From assembly GCA_017542695.1 (NCBI GenBank), contig JAFXWT010000257.1, positions 1 to 27,920 on the forward strand: DNA of 27,920 bases, written 5' to 3'. The DNA is from Clostridia bacterium (GTDB lineage: Bacteria > Bacillota_A > Clostridia > Oscillospirales > CAG-272). Position numbers and translations under genes: made by a program. Position 1 is the stretch's first letter, and each line of letters opens with the position of its first letter. The notes below the pieces were generated by a model, which saw only the letters and a list, made by a program, of their open reading frames with translations, did no database searches and was not told the DNA's origin. Positions 15,037 to 22,526 of the stretch are shown one piece after another.

Positions 15037-16230
15037 ATGGACATTTTTGAAAAATGCTATGCCCCGTCGCTCAAAGACGAGATAAGAGAAAAAGGCATAT
15101 ATCCGTATTTTCACGCGCTCCAGTCGCGTCAGGATACCGAGGTCATAATGGAGGGCAAGCGCCGCATAATGCTCGGCTCGAACAACTACCTCGGGCTGAC
15201 GACTTGCCCCGAGGTGATCGAAGCGGGCGTCAAAGCGCTCGAAAAGCTCGGAACGGGATGTTCCGGCTCGCGTTTCCTCAACGGAACGCTCGGGATGCAC
15301 CTCGAGCTTGAAGCCGAGCTTGCCGACTTTCTCGGCAAGGAAGACGCCATGACGTTCTCGACGGGATTTCAGTCGAATCTCGGAATAATCAGCGCGATAG
15401 CGCGCCTCGGCGACTACATTCTCTGCGACAAGGAGGCGCACGCCTCCATTTACGACGCTTGCCGCCTTTCGTTCGCGCGGACTTATACGTTTTGTCACAA
15501 CGACATGGCCGATCTTGAAAGATTGCTCATATCGCTGAAAGAAAAGAGCGGCGGCATACTCATCGTAACGGACGGCGTGTTCTCGATGTCGGGCGATATC
15601 GCAAACGTGCCGGAGATCGTTCGCCTTGCCAAAAAGTACGGCGCGAGAACGATGATCGACGACGCACACGGTCTCGGAGTGCTCGGCAAAGGCGGAAGAG
15701 GCACGGCGGACTATTTCGGGCTTGCCGACGAGGTGGACATCTTCATGGGCACATTCTCAAAATCGCTCGCATCTCTCGGCGGCTACATGGCGGCAAGTCG
15801 TGAAGTGATCGACTACGTGCGCCACAGTTCGCGCCAGTTCATCTTCTCGGCGTCGATCCCGCCCGCAAGCTGCGCGTGCGCGCTCGCGGCGCTCCGCCAT
15901 CTACGCGCTCATCCCGAACTGCCGACGCGGCTGCTATCGCTTTCAAATCACCTGCGTGAGGCGCTCATCTCGCGCGGCGTGAAGATAATTTCGTCCGGCA
16001 CGCCCGTCGTTCCGATATACACGTACGAGGTGTTAGAGACGCTTGAAGCGGCAAAGGAGATCTATGAACGCGGAGTGTATCTCAATCCCGCGCTCCCGCC
16101 CGCAACGCCCGAACACGAGGCGCTGCTCCGCACGAGTTGCATGGCGACTCACACGGAGGCGCTGCTCGATGAGGCGGCGGATATCATTTCGTCTGTTCTG
16201 AAAGAAAGAGTTTATTCCAAGGAGGAGTAG
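15037..16230 (+). CDS. PLP-dependent alpha-oxoamine synthase, serine palmitoyltransferase-like
   Basis: Enzymes of this family condense an acyl thioester with an amino acid, lose CO2 and give a 2-amino-ketone. The fold-type I pattern is complete: LGSNNYLGL near the N-terminus, the GTGCSGSRFLNGT glycine-rich segment, DDAHGLGVLG with the PLP-binding Asp and His211, and GTFSKSLASLGGYM with Schiff-base Lys242. The FSKSLAS form and FIFSASIPPAS after it resemble bacterial serine palmitoyltransferases more than BioF (GKAFG type) or Kbl. No biotin genes or threonine dehydrogenase lie nearby. The 397 residues suit the family. AAAGGAG precedes the ATG. The gene lies between an acyl ligase and an ACP, an arrangement reminiscent of the Caulobacter ceramide genes, where a dedicated ACP and acyl-ACP synthetase serve the enzyme. 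The amino-acid substrate cannot be decided. Confidence 0.88.
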   Translation: MDIFEKCYAPSLKDEIREKGIYPYFHALQSRQDTEVIMEGKRRIMLGSNNYLGLTTCPEVIEAGVKALEKLGTGCSGSRFLNGTLGMHLELEAELADFLGKEDAMTFSTGFQSNLGIISAIARLGDYILCDKEAHASIYDACRLSFARTYTFCHNDMADLERLLISLKEKSGGILIVTDGVFSMSGDIANVPEIVRLAKKYGARTMIDDAHGLGVLGKGGRGTADYFGLADEVDIFMGTFSKSLASLGGYMAASREVIDYVRHSSRQFIFSASIPPASCACALAALRHLRAHPELPTRLLSLSNHLREALISRGVKIISSGTPVVPIYTYEVLETLEAAKEIYERGVYLNPALPPATPEHEALLRTSCMATHTEALLDEAADIISSVLKERVYSKEE

Positions 16231-16234
16231 AAAA

Positions 16235-16504
16235 ATGGCAAACAAGATCAAAGAGCTGTTCAACAGCGCACAGAAGATTTTCGAGAAGGTCAAGCAAATC
16301 ATCGTAGACGAACTCGGAAAAGATCCCGGAACGATCACAAAGGAGGCAGATCTGAAAAACGACCTCGGCATCACGTCAATTGAAATGATCGGCATGGTGA
16401 TGGAATTCGAGGACACGTTCAACGTTGAGATAAGCGAGGATGGACTTGAAAAAATAAAGACTGTCGGCGATATTGTCGATTACATTGAGGAAAAGGCCGC
16501 ATGA
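16235..16504 (+). CDS. Dedicated acyl carrier protein
   Basis: This 89-residue acidic carrier protein should carry acyl groups on a phosphopantetheine arm attached to Ser48. The attachment motif reads DLGITSIEM instead of the usual DSL, so Asp is replaced by Thr next to the modified Ser. The following helix (MVMEFEDTFNVEISED) and the final helix (TVGDIVDYIEE) are typical. The N-terminus has about 12 extra residues compared with housekeeping AcpP, mostly basic and amphipathic. Its ribosome binding site AAGGAGG lies in the last codons of the synthase gene, and its stop overlaps the next start as ATGA. No fabD, fabF or fabG is near. Placement between the synthase and an acyl ligase indicates a specialised ACP, loaded by a ligase and used by the oxoamine synthase, not a general fatty acid synthesis ACP. 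Confidence 0.92.
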   Translation: MANKIKELFNSAQKIFEKVKQIIVDELGKDPGTITKEADLKNDLGITSIEMIGMVMEFEDTFNVEISEDGLEKIKTVGDIVDYIEEKAA

Positions 16505-18144
16505 AGAAATACGTAATGAAACCTGTAACAAAGTTCTCGTCGATACGCGAGATGACGGAGCTTGCCGTCAAAGAGGCGGCGGACAGCGTCGCATACAAAT
16601 TCAAGGACGGCGACGAGATAAAAGAGGTCACGTTCCGCGGGTTTTACGATCAGACGGAGGCGCTCGGCGCGTCGCTTTGCAAGCTCGGGCTCGAAAAAGC
16701 GCACTTTGCGTGCATCGGTGAAAACAGCTACAAGTGGATAGTCACTTTTCTGACTTGTCTGCGCACGGCCGGCGTTTTCGTTCCGATAGACAAGGAGCTT
16801 CCTGCGGCGGACAAGGTAAACCTCCTTACAGACAGCGACACCGACGTTGTTTTTTACAGCGAGAAATACGAAGATTTCGTTGCAGAGAACCGCTCGAATC
16901 TCCCGAACGTTAAGTATTTCATCGCGTTTGACAAGGCGGAGAGCGACGAGTGCGCGCTCTCGTTCGACAAGCTGTGCGAGGATGGCGCTCCGCTTGACAA
17001 ATCGGCATACGACGCGCTCTTGTCCGACCCCGAAGAAACGAAGATGATCGTTTACACGTCCGGAACGACGGGCATCGCCAAGGGAGTTATGCTGACGGAG
17101 CACAATCTTGTTGCGAGTATTTATTACGGGCTTTCCTGCTCGCAGATATACGACACGGGACTGTCGGTGCTTCCATATAATCACGTTTACGAGTCGGTGT
17201 GCGATCTGCTCGTTTCGCTTCATTTTCATTCGACGATCTGCATCAACGACACGCTGAAAAACGTCGTCAAGAACATGAAGCTGTATAAGCCATCGCACAT
17301 TTATCTTGTTCCGGCGTTCACCGATCTGTTCTACGCGAACATAATGGCGAACATCAAAAAGCAGGGCAAGGAAAAGAAGTTCAAGACGGCGGTAAAGATA
17401 TCGAACGCCGCGCTGAAGCTCGGCATAGATCTGCGCCCGAAGCTGTTCCGCGAAATTCTCGAAACGTTCGGCGGGCGGCTCCGCCGCATCGTATGCGGAG
17501 GCGCGCCGATACGTCCCGAGATAGGTCAATTCTTCGGCGACATCGGAATTGCGATGACGGGTGGCTACGGCATTACGGAGTGCTCTCCGCTCGTATGCGT
17601 CAACGATCCGGACTCCAACGATTACCACACGGCAGGTCACCGGCTCGCGTGTCTTGAATGGCGCATCGACGAGCCGAACGAGGACGGCATCGGCGAGATA
17701 TGCATCAAGGGCGACGTCGTGATGAAGGGATATTACAAACAGCCCGAAAAGACGGCGGAAGCGATCCGCGACGGATGGTTCTACACGGGCGACTACGGCT
17801 TCATCACCGATGACGATCAGCTCGTGATAACGGGGCGAAAGAAAAATCTCATTGTACTTAACAACGGAAAGAATATCTATCCCGAGGAGATCGAGGGGAG
17901 AATATCGACGATCCCGTACGTTACGGAGGTCATCGTGCGCGGGCTTAAAAACGAAAAGGGAGACGAATTCAGTCTTCTCGCCGAGGTATACATGGCCGAG
18001 GAGGTCCACAGCGGCGCGGAGGTGCTGATCGACGTACAGCAGACGCTTGCCGATCTTCCGTCTTACAAGAACGTGACGAAGATCGTCGTGCGCGACACGC
18101 CGTTCCCGAAAACGACGTCGAACAAGATAAGAAGGAATGTATGA
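16501..18144 (+). CDS. AMP-forming acyl ligase 2 (FAA1-like long-chain acyl-CoA synthetase)
   Basis: This is a second ANL adenylate-forming enzyme, of a different subfamily from ligase 1. The P-loop is VYTSGTTGIAKGVM (from residue 184), and the YNHVYESVCDLLVSLHFHSTI region matches the FAA1/LACS branch. Later motifs are GGYGITECSPLV, WFYTGDYGFI and GRKKNLIVLNNGKNIYPEEIE. The A10 lysine is Lys542 in PKTTSNKIRRNV, only five residues from the C-terminus, so the protein is complete. It is translationally coupled to the ACP by an ATGA overlap, suggesting that it loads that ACP or forms a complex with it. With two ligases in one operon, one may supply the acyl group for the decarboxylating condensation and the other that for the E2-like acyltransferase. 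A strong terminator follows at once. Confidence 0.88.
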   Translation: MKKYVMKPVTKFSSIREMTELAVKEAADSVAYKFKDGDEIKEVTFRGFYDQTEALGASLCKLGLEKAHFACIGENSYKWIVTFLTCLRTAGVFVPIDKELPAADKVNLLTDSDTDVVFYSEKYEDFVAENRSNLPNVKYFIAFDKAESDECALSFDKLCEDGAPLDKSAYDALLSDPEETKMIVYTSGTTGIAKGVMLTEHNLVASIYYGLSCSQIYDTGLSVLPYNHVYESVCDLLVSLHFHSTICINDTLKNVVKNMKLYKPSHIYLVPAFTDLFYANIMANIKKQGKEKKFKTAVKISNAALKLGIDLRPKLFREILETFGGRLRRIVCGGAPIRPEIGQFFGDIGIAMTGGYGITECSPLVCVNDPDSNDYHTAGHRLACLEWRIDEPNEDGIGEICIKGDVVMKGYYKQPEKTAEAIRDGWFYTGDYGFITDDDQLVITGRKKNLIVLNNGKNIYPEEIEGRISTIPYVTEVIVRGLKNEKGDEFSLLAEVYMAEEVHSGAEVLIDVQQTLADLPSYKNVTKIVVRDTPFPKTTSNKIRRNV

Positions 18145-18154
18145 GGGATAATAA

Positions 18155-18184
18155 AAATTCCGCGGGAGACCGCGGAATTTTTTG
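18155..18184 (+). terminator. Intrinsic terminator of the lipid-type operon
   Basis: Perfect 11-bp arms AAATTCCGCGG and CCGCGGAATTT around a GAGA tetraloop, followed by more T. It lies 10 bp after the ligase 2 stop. Confidence 0.93.
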
Positions 18185-18235
18185 TTGTCTAACAAAACCC
18201 GAGCGATAGTCGCGTGGTTTTCGGTATACAAAAAT

Positions 18236-18260
18236 ATCCCGCGGAGGATATCCGCGGGAT
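18236..18260 (-). terminator. Intrinsic terminator of the surface protein gene
   Basis: Arms ATCCCGCGGA and TCCGCGGGAT around a 5-nt loop. On the minus strand it follows the surface-protein stop and is followed by a T run (A run at 18231-18234 on the plus strand). T also follows on the plus strand, so it may back up the operon terminator at 18155. Confidence 0.9.
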
Positions 18261-18267
18261 TTTTCGA

Positions 18268-21200
18268 TCAGAAATTGAATTTTCTCTTCTTCGTCTTTTT
18301 GGACGTATAGACCATATAACCGAACGTACCGCCTGTCGCAATGACAACGGCGACGATGGCAATGATCGCTATAATAAGACCGGTGTTCGATCCTTTTGCC
18401 TTGCCCTGTTCGATCACGTACGTCGAGAAATGCGTTGTTTCAAACGAGAGTTTGCCGCCCGAGTACGTCGAGTTGAGTTTTGTCTTTTTGCCCTCTGCGT
18501 TGACGAAATACACGTTCACTGCGCCGCCTTCGGCGGTTGCGTCGTAATTTATCGTGACAGTTGCTTTGCCGTTTGCTATGACGGCGTTTTCCGCAGTTAT
18601 TTCATATACCGCATTGGTAGTCGAGCTGAATCCCGCTTTTTCGAGATCGCCCGACGCTTCGGCGTCGCTTGTGAGCTTTTTGACATTGATATATGAGTTG
18701 CTCCTGAGGAACGCGACGGTCATTGCGGGATCGAGTTCAACGGATGTGCCGTTCGGGAACACGACTCTGACGCTCGCGTCGCCATCGGCTATCGCGAGCT
18801 TCGCGGCGTCGGTGACGAGCGCCCTGTCTTCGGCGACAGTGATCTCATACGTTCCCGTGCCGTTGGCGTTCTTTATATAGTTTATGAGTTTCGGGATGAC
18901 TTCCGTTTTGAGCACTTCGCCGCAGCGTGAGCAGACATAGTCTTTTCTGCCTTCGGTCGACGCCGTCGGCTCGACCGCCGTCACCCATTCGGCGTTATGA
19001 CCGAGAGCCGCGATCTCCTGACGCGAAATCTCTTTCTCGTCGCCGCACACCGAGCATCTCTGTAATATGATCTCATATCCCTTTGACGTGCAAGTCGGCT
19101 GAACGGTGGACGTGGCGATCTCATATCTGTGGCCTGTCGCATATATCGTTTCGGTGCGGATCAGGATTCCGCAAACGGAGCAATAAATCTCCGCAGTGCC
19201 GTTTTCGGTGCAGGTTGCCTGTTTTGTGATACGTCTTGCTTCGGTGTGAGGAGCGAGCGGGAGCTCGACGCGCGAGCCCTCACGAACCGCGTTGCATCCC
19301 GTGCAAACTTCCTGTCTATACCCCGGCGTTTTGCAGGTTGACGGCACTGTTACCGTTTCGTATGTATGAGTATGGGCAGGAGCGTCCGTCCCTTTTTTCA
19401 CATCTCCGCAGATCGCGCAAGTCTGAGTGTAGTTGAGCGTACCGTCCTGATAAACCTTTTGTCCGTATATATGATTGCAGACGAGGGTTTTTGTCGTTAC
19501 AGACGAGATATTGGCGGTGTTGATGGAATCAACGACAAATTTTGAGCTTATCGTATACGTTGTGTTCGGCGTGAGCTTTGTGAACACGATGAACGTCGGA
19601 TTTACGGAATCGCTGAAATAGTACGCGAAATCGCCGAGCGTTACCATATTGTTTTCGGTCGGGTAGACAGATGCAAATCCCGACGTCCACGAGGAGTTAT
19701 TGATCCTGTAATTCAGCTGCGTATTGTATTTGACGGCGATATATATCTGGTTAAGGCCGACGATCTGGATGGCGGGAGGAGTCGAATTGACGGTCTTGAC
19801 CTCCAACTCGCATGACTCGCTTGCGGGCCTCGTCTTATAGTAAACGCGGACATATACTGTGTAATCACTATTGGCTTCAAGACCGTCAATAACTGCAACG
19901 TCCTTGCCATTCACCGTTTTGCGCTGAATGCGGATCGAGCCGTTCGGCGTCATGTTTTCCTTTGTTGTTTTGGCGCTGACATAGGTGATACCGTCAATAG
20001 AATATTCGTAAATGGCGGCGAAGGGGAGCGAGATGGTGTTCTCGGTCGTGGATATATCATCCTCTGCGAATGAGGGAGTGGGCGACCAGACCGTCGGCTC
20101 GGAAATAACGTCCGACTCTGTTTTGCCGAATATGTAATAGAGTCCGACATCAAGATCTTCAAACTTGATCGTAGACTCGATCTTATTTACCTTATATGAA
20201 CCGATTCCGGAGATCGTGCTGTTAACGGATGAAAGCGATATCCAAGTACCGTTGGAGCTCGGTGTTGTTGAATTCTTGGATATATGTATTGACTTAAACG
20301 AGCCGAGCGAAACGGTTATCGACGTTTTATCCGATGTTTCGATATCGGGACCGGAGAGGGCGGCGGGGTTGTCCGTCTTTATGGAGCCATCCATGCGATA
20401 CGGTCCGTCGGTCGCGCTGCGTCTGTAGAAGATGTAATATTCCGTGCCGGGATTAAGTCCGGAGAAAGTGATCGTCGTTCCCGTCGCGGTAGTCCATCCC
20501 GCATCCGTTTGCGACGGGGCGGTGATTGACGTTGAGCGATAGTACTGATATCCGGCGACGGAATTGAGCGTGATGGTGGTGTCGGTTTTTGAATTCAGCG
20601 TCGGCTCAGTCGGGTTGGACGAGCCGACGGTGATCGTCTTGTTGCTTCCGTCCGCGCTGAACGTGCCGCCATTGTTTGAAACGCCCTTTGCTCCGCTGAG
20701 AATTTTGAACGATCCCGTAGTGCCTTCCGCAGTCGACGCGATGAGAGTAAACTCGAGGTTGACGATTTTTTTCTTCGGCGTAGAGGAATTATCAAACACC
20801 GCGCCTGCGAAATTCTCTTTGTATGCGGATATTTTGAGCTTATAATTACCGATATCATCAACCGTTACCGTCCAGCCGCTCATGTCGCTCGGCGTGGAGT
20901 AATCGCTGTAAACAAAGAACGTCGGGTACATAAGCGTAAATTCGATATACGAAACGCTTGTAGAGCTGCTCTTGGCTCCGAATGAAACGGTCGCGTTGTA
21001 GTCACCCGCGCCTGTTGCCATATTGTCGTCTCCGCCGACGGAAATTTCAACATCGTTGGCTGTTGTGAGAGCGGCGGACTGATAAGAGTCGAGTTCTGCC
21101 GTTTCTTTTTGATATTCGACGACCTTTGCATAGTCGTCCGCGTTCACGTGTCCGTCGCTGTTGACGTCGCCCTTGATTATGAAGCGGTATTCTTTGATCA

Positions 21201-21528
21201 GACCGCCGTCGGCGTTTTCGATCCTGATGATATCGCCTGTTTTGAGCTCGTCGCCATCGTTTTCATATTTTACGTTTTCCGAAGAATACATCACGATCTT
21301 GCGGACGGAGTTATCAGCTTGTACGAATGTGCTTTTGAGCGTGGAAACTTTCATCGGCAAGGACGCGCCTGAAAAAGTGATGTACTTATTTGACTCATTG
21401 ACATTTACAAACTGGTCGCTTGACGTAAGCGAATCATATTCGTCATCCGCGTAGACGACGACCGTCATGGGCAAAACAAATGCGACAGCAAGTATGAGCG
21501 TCAACAAAACCTTAGCTAATTTCTTCAT
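18268..21528 (-). CDS. Secreted, membrane-anchored modular surface protein with dockerin-like segment and CxxC repeats
   Basis: The 1086-residue product starts with a clear signal peptide (MKKLAKVLLTLILAVAF, cleavage near VYADD). A single dockerin-like calcium loop GDVNSDGHVNADDYAKVV begins at residue 120. A cohesin-like or beta-sandwich region of about 130 residues follows, then several fibronectin type III-like modules to about residue 680. Five Cys-rich repeats of about 40 residues span 684-872; each has a CxxC (CAIC, CTGC, CSVC, CSVC, CSRC) and the first four also a TC- or CNH-type Cys. A C-terminal beta domain leads to a membrane helix (LIIAIIAIVAVVIATGG) and a Lys/Arg-rich tail, with no LPxTG motif. 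GGAGGA precedes ATG 21528; in-frame starts further upstream overlap that site. It is probably an adhesin or scaffolding-type exoprotein. Binding partner and exact role are unknown. Confidence 0.85.
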   Translation of the reverse strand: MKKLAKVLLTLILAVAFVLPMTVVVYADDEYDSLTSSDQFVNVNESNKYITFSGASLPMKVSTLKSTFVQADNSVRKIVMYSSENVKYENDGDELKTGDIIRIENADGGLIKEYRFIIKGDVNSDGHVNADDYAKVVEYQKETAELDSYQSAALTTANDVEISVGGDDNMATGAGDYNATVSFGAKSSSTSVSYIEFTLMYPTFFVYSDYSTPSDMSGWTVTVDDIGNYKLKISAYKENFAGAVFDNSSTPKKKIVNLEFTLIASTAEGTTGSFKILSGAKGVSNNGGTFSADGSNKTITVGSSNPTEPTLNSKTDTTITLNSVAGYQYYRSTSITAPSQTDAGWTTATGTTITFSGLNPGTEYYIFYRRSATDGPYRMDGSIKTDNPAALSGPDIETSDKTSITVSLGSFKSIHISKNSTTPSSNGTWISLSSVNSTISGIGSYKVNKIESTIKFEDLDVGLYYIFGKTESDVISEPTVWSPTPSFAEDDISTTENTISLPFAAIYEYSIDGITYVSAKTTKENMTPNGSIRIQRKTVNGKDVAVIDGLEANSDYTVYVRVYYKTRPASESCELEVKTVNSTPPAIQIVGLNQIYIAVKYNTQLNYRINNSSWTSGFASVYPTENNMVTLGDFAYYFSDSVNPTFIVFTKLTPNTTYTISSKFVVDSINTANISSVTTKTLVCNHIYGQKVYQDGTLNYTQTCAICGDVKKGTDAPAHTHTYETVTVPSTCKTPGYRQEVCTGCNAVREGSRVELPLAPHTEARRITKQATCTENGTAEIYCSVCGILIRTETIYATGHRYEIATSTVQPTCTSKGYEIILQRCSVCGDEKEISRQEIAALGHNAEWVTAVEPTASTEGRKDYVCSRCGEVLKTEVIPKLINYIKNANGTGTYEITVAEDRALVTDAAKLAIADGDASVRVVFPNGTSVELDPAMTVAFLRSNSYINVKKLTSDAEASGDLEKAGFSSTTNAVYEITAENAVIANGKATVTINYDATAEGGAVNVYFVNAEGKKTKLNSTYSGGKLSFETTHFSTYVIEQGKAKGSNTGLIIAIIAIVAVVIATGGTFGYMVYTSKKTKKRKFNF

Positions 21529-21635
21529 TGTCATCCTCCGAATTCTATTTCCTCGCAAAAGCGTGTATTTTTCATTCCGAACGCGCCTGTCTTTGTTTTT
21601 TTAGTGACAAAAACGCATTTTAATTATACAAGTAT

Positions 21636-21664
21636 ATAATACTACATTTCCGCGACAAAATCAA
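21636..21664 (-). promoter_or_regulatory. Promoter of the surface protein gene
   Basis: On the minus strand TTGATT (21659-21664) and TATTAT (21636-21641) are 17 bp apart. This leaves a leader of roughly 100 nt before the start codon. Confidence 0.6.
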
Positions 21665-21829
21665 GTGTAATTTTCACATTTATGTCAAATAGAAAAATTT
21701 TTCTCGAAAAAGTGTGAAATTGCGGCGATTTTCAGATTTGTAAATTTTTTATGTCCGCATTTTTCGACATTTTTTCTTTTCGCACAAACAATTCAGTGTT
21801 ACAAAATAAAAAATTATGCGTTTTTATCC

Positions 21830-21858
21830 TTTACAAAGTGAAAAAAAAGTAATATAAT
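21830..21858 (+). promoter_or_regulatory. Promoter of the ECF S-component gene
   Basis: TTTACA (21830-21835) and a perfect TATAAT (21853-21858) are 17 bp apart with an A-rich spacer. Transcription would start about 20 bp before the ATG, leaving no room for a leader riboswitch. Confidence 0.8.
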
Positions 21859-21887
21859 GTTAAGGCAATAAGAAACGGAGGATAAAA

Positions 21888-22484
21888 ATGAGTTTAAGAA
21901 ATACGGAAAGAACGCGCCGTCTTGTGATGATCGCCATCATTTCGGCCATAATCATAGTTTTACAGGTCATAAGCAATTACATAAAATTCGGGCCGGTACA
22001 GATCACGCTGGCGCTGACGCCGATAATCATAGGCGCGGCGCTTTACGGAATGGTGGCGGGCGCTGTGCTCGGAGCGGTCCTCGGCGTTGTGATACTGATA
22101 TGGGGGCTCCTCGGACTCGACGGCGGATTTGTTCTGTTATTGATTGATACGAACCCGTTTTTCGCGGTCACGTTATGCATTCTGAAAACGACGATAGCCG
22201 GTTTTGTTTCCGGCGCGGTATTCAAGGCGCTGTCGAAGAAAAACGACGTTGTCGCGTCGTTTGTGGCGGGCGGTCTTTGCCCGATCGTGAACACGGGAGT
22301 TTTTCTCGCGGGTATGTTCGCGGTATTCGGCGACACGCTGAGGGGATTCGCCGAGGCGGCGGGAGCGCAGAGCGTTTTTGTTTATGTGATAACGGCGCTT
22401 GTCGGGATCAACTTCCTCGTTGAGTTGATCGTCAACATGGTGCTTGCCACGGCGGTAACGAGGATAATCAGGGCAACGAGCTGA
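21888..22484 (+). CDS. ECF transporter S-component (substrate-binding membrane subunit)
   Basis: This 198-residue membrane protein has about six hydrophobic helices and the usual S-component features: a basic N-terminus (RNTERTRRLVMIAIISAII), then PVQITLALTPIIIGAALYG and a Gly/Ala-rich GMVAGAVLGAVLGVV helix that contacts the energising T subunit. S-components bind a vitamin, cofactor precursor or metal and import it with a shared EcfA-EcfA'-EcfT module. No such module is in the window, so this is a solitary, group II type S-component. CGGAGG precedes the ATG and the gene has its own promoter and terminator. The substrate is not clear. The sequence lies in the broad ECF_trnsprt group with pantothenate- and folate-type members, and the absence of a leader riboswitch gives no further hint. 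Confidence 0.82.
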   Translation: MSLRNTERTRRLVMIAIISAIIIVLQVISNYIKFGPVQITLALTPIIIGAALYGMVAGAVLGAVLGVVILIWGLLGLDGGFVLLLIDTNPFFAVTLCILKTTIAGFVSGAVFKALSKKNDVVASFVAGGLCPIVNTGVFLAGMFAVFGDTLRGFAEAAGAQSVFVYVITALVGINFLVELIVNMVLATAVTRIIRATS

Positions 22485-22497
22485 TAATGGGAAAACG

Positions 22498-22523
22498 AAA
22501 AATCACCCGATCGGGTGATTTTT
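22498..22523. terminator. Bidirectional terminator, perfect 26-bp palindrome
   Basis: Arms AAAAATCACCCGA (22498-22510) and TCGGGTGATTTTT (22511-22523) are perfectly complementary with no spacer. It lies between the convergent ECF and gdpP genes and has A and T runs suited to both directions. Confidence 0.92.
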
Positions 22524-22526
22524 TAT

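Larger units (their letters stand above)
21529..21887. other. 359-bp AT-rich divergent intergenic region
   Basis: It contains the ribosome binding sites and one promoter for each flanking gene (separate entries), plus homopolymeric A/T runs. I see no small ORF, tRNA or recognisable riboswitch fold. An ATTATA-N6-TATAAT inverted repeat at 21623-21640 overlaps the leftward -10, but such AT-only symmetry can arise by chance. Confidence 0.6.

Noticed and set aside
13267..15669. 800-codon open frame on the minus strand opposite ligase 1 and the oxoamine synthase
   Set aside because: It lies antisense to two genes with complete catalytic motifs and good ribosome binding sites. Its translation is Arg/Val/His-rich with no recognisable domain, a common side effect of this genome's codon use.
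15037..16230. Assignment of the PLP enzyme as BioF (biotin synthesis) or Kbl (threonine breakdown)
   Set aside because: The active-site segment FSKSLASLGG and its tail resemble serine palmitoyltransferase; no bioA, bioB, bioD or tdh gene is nearby, and the neighbours are acyl ligases and an ACP.
16480..18231. 583-codon open frame on the minus strand opposite ligase 2
   Set aside because: Antisense shadow of a gene with intact ANL motifs; no ribosome binding site or domain pattern was seen.
21529..21887. Riboswitch controlling the ECF transporter gene
   Set aside because: The promoter -10 box ends 29 bp before the ATG, leaving no space for an aptamer, and no conserved riboswitch core was seen.
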